5,986 nt of DNA from an uncultured Clostridia bacterium. Lineage in GTDB: Bacteria > Bacillota > Clostridia > Oscillospirales > Acutalibacteraceae. The notes below the pieces were generated by a model. That model searched no databases. It saw only the letters and a program-made list of their open reading frames with translations, and was not told where the DNA came from. Of the stretch, positions 1 through 5,650 are shown one piece after another. Both the position numbers and the translations under genes were made by a program. The first letter of the stretch is position 1. Every line of letters starts with the position of its first letter. The stretch covers positions 1 to 5,986 of the forward strand of contig CAMMKL010000143.1 in assembly GCA_946497265.1 (NCBI GenBank). Reading direction: 5' to 3'.

Positions 1-77
1 TAACTTATATAATCCTTATGAAAGTTCTAATGGACAAGAAGCGCTGCCGACCACAATAAGGGATTTTCGAATGGGAG

Positions 78-164
78 GCTTCACAAACAGGATACCAACG
101 TCACTGCGGGCATCTGAAGTAATAAAAAACCTGAGGCATACGATATGCACGCCGCAGGTATGGT
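78..164. repeat. Left copy of a diverged direct repeat of the tRNA-Leu 3' flank
   Basis: By eye, bases 126-164 align without gaps to 1504-1542, with 31 of 39 identical. This includes an exact 13-base match, CCGCAGGTATGGT (152-164 and 1530-1542), which on the minus strand begins with the ACCA end of the tRNA. Similarity continues leftward with small gaps: 106-116 against 1480-1490 (9 of 11), and 84-97 against 1456-1470, with mostly transition differences. The match stops abruptly at 164/165, exactly where the tRNA acceptor stem begins in the other copy. There is no tRNA next to this copy. Confidence 0.7.
124..158 (-). terminator. Intrinsic terminator of the DUF2442-HTH-HEPN-like cassette
   Basis: Read on the minus strand, CCTG and CAGG arms (158-155 and 133-130) enclose a one-base mismatch and a GGC/GCC segment. 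The inner part can pair in more than one way (for example GCATA with TATGC). A run of six T follows at 129-124. It lies about 80 bases past the stop codon of the tail-anchored protein gene and is the only terminator seen for that cassette. Its sequence is a diverged copy of the tRNA-Leu terminator. Confidence 0.7.
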
Positions 165-237
165 AATGTTGATTAAACTGGTATCTATTTTCAACAGAAC
201 ATAAAAATTTCCAAGTTTATTAAAATTTTAATGCATT

Positions 238-714
238 TTAATAAGTATAAAAAAATGCAATAAGGACGAATACTGCTACTGCAGCGCATGCCAGTGCCAA
301 TAAAATTATTGTTGCACGATCAACCGGTTTCTTTTTGGGTTTACCTGTATTACATTGGTTAGACGGGCTTGAAGAATCTCGTTGTATTTTCGGCGCAGCG
401 TTTTTATAGGCAACGTACTGCTTCTTCGCTTGATGATAAAGGGCTAAAGGATCGTTTAAAGTTATAATACGCTGATAAAAGGTTTTTAGCCAATCCACAT
501 CTTTGGTGGAACACAGACTATTTTCGTCCACATCATTCTCATGAGAAATTCGGTTGCGAATATATCGATACTGTTTGAGTTGAAAATAATCGTCTTTCCA
601 TCCTGGAACATAATAAGCACCATTTGCAGCACTTTTCATATCTTCAATATAACCGGTAACCCCTATTCCGTTCATATCCCTGCACAGATTATCAAGCCGT
701 TTATAGGAATTCAC
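238..714 (-). CDS. Tail-anchored membrane protein with HEPN-like domain
   Basis: A 158-residue protein of unproven function. Residues 1-100 look like a small soluble alpha-helical domain. At residues 53-58 it carries RNRISH, which fits the Rx4-6H motif (with the preferred N after R) of HEPN ribonuclease domains. Residues 104-131 form a polar linker ending in a basic KPKKKP stretch, and residues 134-154 form one membrane helix close to the C-terminus. The positive-inside rule predicts the N-terminal domain in the cytoplasm. The sequence resembles a family of small clostridial proteins that I believe is called DUF6548, but I could not check this. The start is GTG with only a weak ribosome binding site, 25 bases after the HTH gene stop, so translation may depend on the upstream gene. 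The gene is more AT-rich than the housekeeping genes, which suggests transfer. The HEPN assignment rests on the motif alone. Confidence 0.72.
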   Translation of the reverse strand: MNSYKRLDNLCRDMNGIGVTGYIEDMKSAANGAYYVPGWKDDYFQLKQYRYIRNRISHENDVDENSLCSTKDVDWLKTFYQRIITLNDPLALYHQAKKQYVAYKNAAPKIQRDSSSPSNQCNTGKPKKKPVDRATIILLALACAAVAVFVLIAFFYTY

Positions 715-739
715 GGTTTATTCGGCCTTAAAAGGCGTT

Positions 740-943
740 TTAGACGACGAGAGAGAGCGTAGCGCCCAAGGCGGCGGCAATTTTTTGAAAAGTCGTGATA
801 GAAGGCGCAACCCTTTTGCTCTCAATACGTGCAATCACAGGTTGAGACATACCGCAGGCAAGGGAAAGGTCGCGTTGCGTCCAACCTTTGGATTTTCTTA
901 ATTCTATAAGGAAATCAATTAAATCAGAACATGCATCAGGCAC
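740..943 (-). CDS. Small Xre-family HTH transcriptional regulator
   Basis: A 67-residue protein that is almost entirely one Cro/C1-type helix-turn-helix domain. The motif runs from WTQRDLSLACGMSQPVIARI and is followed by the usual E-S-K-R turn and a fifth helix (TTFQKIAAALG). There is no second domain. I chose the GTG at 943 because AGGGGG (952-957) lies 8 bases upstream. An in-frame TTG at 949 would add two residues but sits only 2 bases from that site. The gene overlaps the end of the DUF2442 gene by 8 bases and precedes the tail-anchored protein gene by 25, so the three appear to form one transcription unit. DUF2442 genes are often found beside such HTH genes. By analogy with similar small regulators, it probably binds the cassette promoter or acts as an antitoxin, but no operator is evident. 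Confidence 0.88.
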   Translation of the reverse strand: MPDACSDLIDFLIELRKSKGWTQRDLSLACGMSQPVIARIESKRVAPSITTFQKIAAALGATLSLVV

Positions 944-1262
944 TAACAACGCCCCCTACTTCCTGACCATTTTCCCAAAGTTCATTGCAGGAAAGGTCAA
1001 TTTCATCATTCCAGCAAATTCCATAGCCGCCCGCATCTACATGCACCTGCTGAAAAAGGCCGGGGAAATCACGCAGGGCCAGAAAAGCAGGCCACCGGTC
1101 AAAGAGCGGGGCGACGTCATACTTTTTGCGGACGCCATTTTCAAAAAGGACAGACAAGCAGAAAGGGGACAAAGGGTCTACAGATTTCACTTTAAAAAAC
1201 ATACAGAGCAGCGCCTCTTTTCTCAAAAATACCTTCTCCCGCCCTTTCATAAATTCTCCCAT
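936..1262 (-). CDS. DUF2442 domain-containing protein
   Basis: A 108-residue protein. Residues 22-98 match the DUF2442 pattern: a hydrophobic strand around V-K-S-V-D-P, then F-E-N-G-V with Y-D-V-A-P-L (48-53), a middle segment F-L-A-L-R-D-F-P-G-L-F, and the C-terminal signature G-I-C-W-N-D-E-I-D-L (81-90) followed by N-E-L-W. Function is not established. Members frequently sit in two-gene units with HTH or DUF4160 genes and have been proposed as toxin-antitoxin parts. The ATG at 1262 is chosen because GGAGG (1268-1272) lies 5 bases upstream; a TTG at 1274 overlaps that site and is unlikely. The first 20 residues are longer than the usual domain, so the Met at 1250 or 1202 could be the real start. 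This is the first gene of the cassette. Confidence 0.87.
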   Translation of the reverse strand: MGEFMKGREKVFLRKEALLCMFFKVKSVDPLSPFCLSVLFENGVRKKYDVAPLFDRWPAFLALRDFPGLFQQVHVDAGGYGICWNDEIDLSCNELWENGQEVGGVVSA

Positions 1263-1267
1263 TATAA

Positions 1268-1272
1268 CCTCC
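1268..1272 (-). promoter_or_regulatory. Ribosome binding site deciding the DUF2442 start
   Basis: GGAGG on the minus strand, 5 bases before the ATG at 1262. It overlaps the upstream in-frame TTG and so argues against the longer reading. I saw no convincing promoter between here and the tRNA terminator. TATACT at 1432-1427 is a possible -10 but has no good -35. Confidence 0.65.
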
Positions 1273-1449
1273 AAATAAGAACCGAACTATTTAAAAATTG
1301 AAAGAGCGAATAAAGAAACGCTTTCAGCATAAAGCCAAAACCGGCTAAATGAACCAAACGTGACTTTATATGGAAAGGAGGAACATCGGAGCGGGTGACC
1401 ATTATCTTAAAATAAAAAGCGGAACGAGTATAACGCATTCCAAAGTAGA

Positions 1450-1542
1450 GTTCTGCAAATAAGATTACCAGAGTCAAACGCAGGCATTTGGGCAAAGAAA
1501 AAGAAAACCTGCGGCGCGCGACTTGCTCACCGCAGGTATGGT
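1450..1542. repeat. Right copy of the diverged direct repeat, abutting tRNA-Leu
   Basis: This is the partner of the repeat at 78-164. It starts at the discriminator base and CCA of tRNA-Leu (1542-1539), includes the tRNA terminator, and runs about 80-90 bases downstream of the tRNA. The left limit is uncertain because similarity fades gradually. The two copies bracket about 1.38 kb holding the three-gene cassette. Confidence 0.68.
1498..1537 (-). terminator. Intrinsic terminator of tRNA-Leu
   Basis: On the minus strand, ACCTGCGG (1537-1530) pairs with CCGCAGGT (1514-1507), an 8-bp GC-rich stem around a 15-base loop. A T-rich tract (TTTTCTTTTT) follows at 1507-1498. The stem begins one base after the encoded CCA, so the tRNA transcript ends almost at once. 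It also insulates the downstream cassette from the tRNA promoter. Confidence 0.85.
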
Positions 1543-1622
1543 GCGAGCGATGGGACTTGAACCCACACGTCATAGACACACGCACCTCAAACGTGCCTGT
1601 CTGCCTGTTCCAGCACACTCGC
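1539..1622 (-). tRNA. tRNA-Leu (anticodon GAG)
   Basis: An 84-base class II tRNA including an encoded CCA (1541-1539). The acceptor stem GCGAGTG pairs with CGCTCGC (one G-T pair) and the discriminator is A. The D-stem is CTG/CAG. The anticodon stem CACGT/GCGTG encloses the loop TTGAGGT, with U33 followed by GAG. A long variable arm (GTC, loop TAT, GAC) is typical of Leu. The T-arm is GTGGG-TTCAAGT-CCCAT. It would read CUC and CUU leucine codons. It has its own promoter and terminator. Confidence 0.96.
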
Positions 1623-1655
1623 ATAATTCTCCGACATCTTTTGTCAGCGAGATAT

Positions 1656-1684
1656 ATTATAGCACCAGCCTTTCATTGTGTCAA
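1656..1684 (-). promoter_or_regulatory. Consensus promoter of tRNA-Leu
   Basis: On the minus strand, TTGACA (1684-1679) and TATAAT (1661-1656) are separated by exactly 17 bases: a perfect match to the vegetative sigma factor consensus. Transcription should start near 1649, giving a leader of about 27 bases before the tRNA. That leader contains a 6-bp hairpin (1647-1642 with 1636-1631, loop AAAGA). The -35 box overlaps the TGA stop (1683-1681) of the rnmV-like gene upstream. Confidence 0.93.
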
Positions 1685-2286
1685 TCCTCTTTTTCCATTT
1701 TTTCAATGGTTTTCAAAAATTCTTCATAATCCATCAAACAGTTCAGAACTTTTACAAGCGCATTCACCGATAAGTGTTCCGGCAAATCGAGACGTTTTAA
1801 CAAAGCCGCCCTTTTCTGTGCGCTGTCTTCCCCGCCGGAAAGCCCGGCCTCATACAGATCTACCTTTGTAATCTCCCTCGCAGGGGCTTTTTCAGCTTCC
1901 GTGTTCACTTCACAGGCAACGCCGGCGCGCCGGATAGCCTGCAAAAGGATTTCCTGGGAAATTCCCTCGACTCCCAATTTTCCTTCTTTGGAGGGTTTCT
2001 CCTTCCGGCGTTCCTTGCCCAAAATATCGGGAATATAGGCGTGCTTAATTTGCCCCTTCGGGATAACCCCATTTAAATGGTTGCGAATCAGGAAACCCGC
2101 CGAATCGCTGTCCGTTATCACCAAAAGGCCGCGGGTTTCGGCCAAGCGGCGAAACAGGGCGAGCTTCTCCCGATTACGAAATATTTGAAAGCCCCCTGTC
2201 TCTAAAATCAACCCATCAATCAAGGAGGACAGTTTTATTTTATCGTATTTACCCTCTACAATAACAGCTTCTTTTATTTTTATCAA
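1681..2286 (-). CDS. rnmV: RNase M5-like Toprim/DUF4093 protein
   Basis: A 201-residue protein close in size to B. subtilis RNase M5 (about 186), the enzyme that trims the 5S rRNA precursor. The N-terminal Toprim domain (residues 5-100) shows the catalytic set: E11 in VIVEGKYD, and D59 and D61 in TDSDSAG, which would coordinate Mg2+. G-V-E around residue 125 and the following helices match the C-terminal region called DUF4093 in clostridial members. It starts with TTG, overlapping the holA stop by 4 bases (TTGA, 2283-2286), so it is probably translated by ribosomes finishing holA. A purine-rich stretch (AAGGGGAAGG) lies just upstream. Whether it truly processes 5S rRNA is inferred from family membership; the Toprim fold is shared with primases and topoisomerases. 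Confidence 0.85.
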   Translation of the reverse strand: MIKIKEAVIVEGKYDKIKLSSLIDGLILETGGFQIFRNREKLALFRRLAETRGLLVITDSDSAGFLIRNHLNGVIPKGQIKHAYIPDILGKERRKEKPSKEGKLGVEGISQEILLQAIRRAGVACEVNTEAEKAPAREITKVDLYEAGLSGGEDSAQKRAALLKRLDLPEHLSVNALVKVLNCLMDYEEFLKTIEKMEKED

Positions 2287-3335
2287 CTAACCTTCCCCTT
2301 TTCTGCAATCAACATCAGTTTTGCAATCAGCTCCTCCATGACGATACGGCTGTCGGTGCGGGAGCTTTTCAGCCGGATATCGGCCTCCAGAATGGCATCC
2401 AGGCTTTTTCGCAGGGTGGCGGAGGAAAGGCGCCTGCCGTTCTTTTCTGCATTTCGCAGACGGAACTCCTTGTTTTTATAGTCAAAATGTTTTGTCAAAT
2501 CGGACATTTTTTCTCCGCTTTCAACCGCTACGCGCACGCGGTACATATCGACGTAGCCGGAGGCCAACACGGCCAGCACCGCTACCGGCTCTTCCCTTTG
2601 ATAAAAAAGCAGACCCAATTGTCGGTAAGCGCGGTCGTATTCACCCCCCAGCTGCGCATTGGAAAGGACGAACACCGTTGTTTCCAGGTTTTTCGTTACC
2701 ACCGCCTCAATATCCTGCACCGTAATTTCCCGGCCGGCGGCATAGGCGCAAAGCTTTTCGATCTCGTTACGCAGGGTGGATAAATCGTCCCCACACATTT
2801 GTATGACCTTGCCTGCATTGATGAGCGATATGGAAGAACCCAGCTTTTCCGCCCAATCGGCAAGCTGCCGTTCCAACGCGGACGTACCGCGTTTGGAAAA
2901 CTCCACGGTAACGCCTGCTTTTTGCCCGACCGCGATACACTTGCGCCATTTGGCCGAACGCTTCGCCTCAAACTCCAGGGTGGGCATGGTGAACAGGAGC
3001 ACCGTAGTTTCGGGCAAGTCCTCCAGCAATTGGTACAGTTTTCCGGTATTCTGTGCGTTGAGCGCCTCCACATCCAGGTCGTTTACCACCACACATTTAC
3101 GTTCAGCCAAAATAGGCAGCGCCTCGACGGCTTCGGCAACGGCTTCTATATCTCCGGCAGCGCCGTTTATTACCTGATAATTAAAATCGGAATACCCTTT
3201 GCCCAACACTTTTTCCGTCAGGCTACGGGTATAATGGCGCACCAAATACTTTTCTTCTCCGTAAAAAAGATAAAAGCGGGCGAAAGCTTTCTCCCGGATT
3301 TGTTTTTTGAGTTCATTTTCCGTCATTTGCGGCAT
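2283..3335 (-). CDS. holA: DNA polymerase III subunit delta
   Basis: A 350-residue protein of normal family length. Delta is the clamp-opening subunit of the replicative clamp loader and binds the beta clamp in the cytoplasm. Visible hallmarks are the N-terminal FYLFYGEEKYLV (21-32), the strand ALPILAERKCVVVNDL (72-87), and a middle AAA+-like region without a P-loop, as expected because delta does not hydrolyse ATP. The C-terminal collar domain carries the pattern A-D-I-R-L-K-S-S (about 318-325), followed by a terminal helix pair. The ATG at 3335 is 9 bases after AGGAGG (3350-3345), which lies inside the last codons of comEC. A second Met three codons later is possible. Only 3 bases separate it from comEC, and the next gene overlaps its stop. 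comEC-holA adjacency is common in bacteria. Confidence 0.96.
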   Translation of the reverse strand: MPQMTENELKKQIREKAFARFYLFYGEEKYLVRHYTRSLTEKVLGKGYSDFNYQVINGAAGDIEAVAEAVEALPILAERKCVVVNDLDVEALNAQNTGKLYQLLEDLPETTVLLFTMPTLEFEAKRSAKWRKCIAVGQKAGVTVEFSKRGTSALERQLADWAEKLGSSISLINAGKVIQMCGDDLSTLRNEIEKLCAYAAGREITVQDIEAVVTKNLETTVFVLSNAQLGGEYDRAYRQLGLLFYQREEPVAVLAVLASGYVDMYRVRVAVESGEKMSDLTKHFDYKNKEFRLRNAEKNGRRLSSATLRKSLDAILEADIRLKSSRTDSRIVMEELIAKLMLIAEKGKVS

Positions 3336-3338
3336 TTG

Positions 3339-5597
3339 TCATTCCCTCCTAACCGTTACAGCGGTGTTTTCCGCAATCTCAAAGCAGACATTTCCGCGCT
3401 GTTCTACTACAGACACCCCACCGGCAGGCTTCGGAAGGATCAGGGGCGCCTCTTCTTCCTCCTCCCCCTCCAGACAAACCAGGAACGTCCCCTCCGGCAT
3501 CCCGGCCTTGGGGGTTTCCCTCCTCATAACCCAAACGTGGCTCCGCCTGATCTCCTCCGGCAGTTTAGAAGGAACCGTTTCCCCAAAACAGAACAGGAAC
3601 CGCAGTCCGCGTATCGTAACCACGCACCAGCTATCCTGCTCAGTACAATGTGCTTCCAACGTGATGCCGTCCCACAGCTCGCTTTTGACCTCCGAGTTGT
3701 ATGTTTGCACAAAGGCCGCCTGCCGGATATCGTTTTGCAGCCGGTTATCGAGCTTTGCGTCCTCCGGGAACAAGGCAAGCGGCGGTTGATAGGTGCGTAT
3801 CAATTCGCCTGCCCCCGCGCTGGTCTGCCCGCTTGCTTCGGGCAACAGAACCAGATCCAGCTGCGCCACATTGCGGGAACGCAAAAACGCGTCGGTCTGC
3901 GAGGCGGTCATCCCCTCACCTGTGCAGGCCAATAGTACCGCCCGCCCTTCCTGGTACAGAACCACACTGTAACCATCCGTTTCGGTATTCAGTATGGCAA
4001 GCTCTATCGTCCCACGGCGTGCCACCTGATGTGAAAAAACGCCGATCAGCAACAGAAAAACGGAAAGCAGCGCGCACAGCCTGACTGGAAATCCCCGCTT
4101 TTTGTAGATAAGCACCGCAAGCGCGGCCAAAACCAAGGAAGCCGCCATCCAAAATGGCCAAAACCCCTGTTCTGTGGAAAGGGATGCATACGGGACATCG
4201 GCCAAGATGGAGGCGCATCCGGCCATATATCGGCAGAGCACCCCGGTAGCCAAGGCAAAAGGATACGCCAAAAATGAAAACACCCCCGTAAAAGAAAGCA
4301 GCGTGCAAATCACTGCGCACAAAAGCATGACTTCCGACGGAGGCACCAACAGCAAATTTGCCAGCGGCGCAATCAGCGAAATGCGGCCAAAAGTGAGGAT
4401 CAGGACGGGCAGGGTAAACAAGGTGGCCGACATGGTAGAGGAAAAAATGGAGTTTGCGGCAAGCAGAGGCTTTTGCCCAAAGCGGAGGCGTTTGATGTTA
4501 GCGCCCAGCCAGCCGCTCATCCTTTCGGAAAGCAGGATCAGCCCCAAGGTTGCGGAAAAGGAGAGCAAAAGCCCGACGTCTCCCGCTGCAAACGGGTTCG
4601 GCAGGGTAAGCAGCAGCACCGACAGGCCCAGGGAATTCAGGGGATCCGCCTGCCTGGAGAAAATGCTGCCCAGCAGAAAAAGGAGATTCATCACCCCGGC
4701 GCGCACAATGGAAGGGGTAAAACCGGTAACCGCCATAAATCCGAAAATTGCCAAACAGCACAGACCGGCGGAAAGCTTACCCGGCAAGCGAAGGAGCTTC
4801 AATAATTTTAAGAACATCCAGGCAAGCAGGGTCAAATGCAGGCCGGAAACCGCCAGTAAGTGGGAAACGCCGCAGTCCCGGAAATCCGCCTGTACCGCCT
4901 CGCCGATGGAATGCCGTTCTCCCAGAAAGATCCCTCCGGCCAGCGCCGACTGTTCGGGCGGCAGCAGGGTACGCAATGCGGCAAGCATGCCCTCCCGGGT
5001 TTTTAAGGCGAAATAATAGAACGGTCGGCTTTGCCCCGGAGTAATGGAGACCCCTTCGTATTCGTATAAAAAGGCAAGCTGGTAAAGGCCCTTGGAAGCG
5101 TAATATGTACGGGAGGAAAACCCCTGTTCATCCGTGGGGGAGAAAAAATGTACCTTTCCCTCCACGCGGTCGTACACATCGGCAGAGAGCGCATGCGAGG
5201 TAGAAACCCGCACCTTTATCTTCTGCGGAACCGGCATCCCGGGTTGACGTTCCACAGGGGTGACGGAATCGGTCTCAATGGTGTAATAATAGCGGTTGTA
5301 AGCTTCATACGGAAGCTCGCAGATCACGCCGGAGATGACAGCGTCGCTTTCCGCAAGCTGCTGAACCGGCCTGACCTGCGTCTGCACGGCAACCCCATAG
5401 GATACAAACGCCACCGCCGCCGTAAAAAATGCGACCGGAAAATACCTGGCCCGCCTGGCCGGGCGATAGCACATGGAAATACAGAAGAGCACTAAAGACA
5501 CGACCGCCAGCACAACCGCCGCGCCTTCCCCAAAATAGACGGCGGCCACCAGCGCAAGCAGATATGTAAATCCTACCAGTGCAAGCGGTCGCCTCAT
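3339..5597 (-). CDS. comEC: ComEC/Rec2 family competence membrane protein
   Basis: A 752-residue membrane protein of the family that forms the channel for single-stranded DNA entry during natural transformation. Order: N-terminal membrane helices (about 4-70), a soluble DUF4131-like region (about 75-190), and the polytopic competence domain (about 215-525). The last carries the family signature FRDCGVSHLLAVSGLHL (239-255) and the VTGFTPSIVRAG segment (290-301). The C-terminal region (527-752) occupies the usual metallo-beta-lactamase position but is degenerate. The usual DVGQGD is replaced by L-N-T-E-T-D-G (536-542), DTG by A-C-T-G (557-560), and HxHxDH by L-P-E-A-S-G-Q (585-591), so no metal site is visible. 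The ATG at 5597 follows GGAGAGGG with 7 bases between. The upstream gene ends 53 bases away. An acidic E5 run (712-716) is present. DNA uptake itself is not shown; no other competence genes are in view. Confidence 0.95.
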   Translation of the reverse strand: MRRPLALVGFTYLLALVAAVYFGEGAAVVLAVVSLVLFCISMCYRPARRARYFPVAFFTAAVAFVSYGVAVQTQVRPVQQLAESDAVISGVICELPYEAYNRYYYTIETDSVTPVERQPGMPVPQKIKVRVSTSHALSADVYDRVEGKVHFFSPTDEQGFSSRTYYASKGLYQLAFLYEYEGVSITPGQSRPFYYFALKTREGMLAALRTLLPPEQSALAGGIFLGERHSIGEAVQADFRDCGVSHLLAVSGLHLTLLAWMFLKLLKLLRLPGKLSAGLCCLAIFGFMAVTGFTPSIVRAGVMNLLFLLGSIFSRQADPLNSLGLSVLLLTLPNPFAAGDVGLLLSFSATLGLILLSERMSGWLGANIKRLRFGQKPLLAANSIFSSTMSATLFTLPVLILTFGRISLIAPLANLLLVPPSEVMLLCAVICTLLSFTGVFSFLAYPFALATGVLCRYMAGCASILADVPYASLSTEQGFWPFWMAASLVLAALAVLIYKKRGFPVRLCALLSVFLLLIGVFSHQVARRGTIELAILNTETDGYSVVLYQEGRAVLLACTGEGMTASQTDAFLRSRNVAQLDLVLLPEASGQTSAGAGELIRTYQPPLALFPEDAKLDNRLQNDIRQAAFVQTYNSEVKSELWDGITLEAHCTEQDSWCVVTIRGLRFLFCFGETVPSKLPEEIRRSHVWVMRRETPKAGMPEGTFLVCLEGEEEEEAPLILPKPAGGVSVVEQRGNVCFEIAENTAVTVRRE

Positions 5598-5650
5598 GAT
5601 AAGCCCTCTCCTGTCTTTTTGCAGTCAAGCGATCTAATATTCGTCTAAAT

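Noticed and set aside
2..166. Plus-strand reading frame open from the left edge, ending at a TAA at 164-166
   Set aside because: No start or ribosome binding site is visible, no family is recognised, it runs through a minus-strand terminator hairpin and repeat, and 54 open codons can occur by chance.
165..237. Remnant tRNA upstream of the left repeat copy
   Set aside because: I looked for T-arm and acceptor pairing ahead of the ACCA at 164-161 and found only AT-rich sequence with no cloverleaf.
1374..1402. AAAGGAGG on the plus strand, resembling a strong ribosome binding site
   Set aside because: The only nearby start is a GTG 14 bases on that stops after a few codons; no coding frame follows.
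1427..1477. TTGACT (1477-1472) and TATACT (1432-1427) as a promoter for the DUF2442 cassette
   Set aside because: They are 39 bases apart, and neither has a partner at 16-18 bases, so no promoter is called.
1262..1624. Minus-strand frame of 120 codons over the tRNA
   Set aside because: It translates tRNA-Leu and its terminator (typical tRNA-derived false protein with G-F-K-S-H), so it is not a gene.
1488..1871. Plus-strand frame antisense to tRNA-Leu and the rnmV-like gene
   Set aside because: It is a shadow: its N-terminal half is the tRNA complement and the rest is opposite a well-supported gene.
2799..3935. Long plus-strand frame of 378 codons opposite holA and comEC
   Set aside because: No recognisable domain. 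It lies fully antisense to two genes with clear family signatures, and long antisense frames are common in GC-rich coding DNA.
4174..5016. Long plus-strand frame opposite comEC
   Set aside because: Shadow of the comEC coding sequence; composition is Arg/Ser/Pro-rich with no domain pattern.
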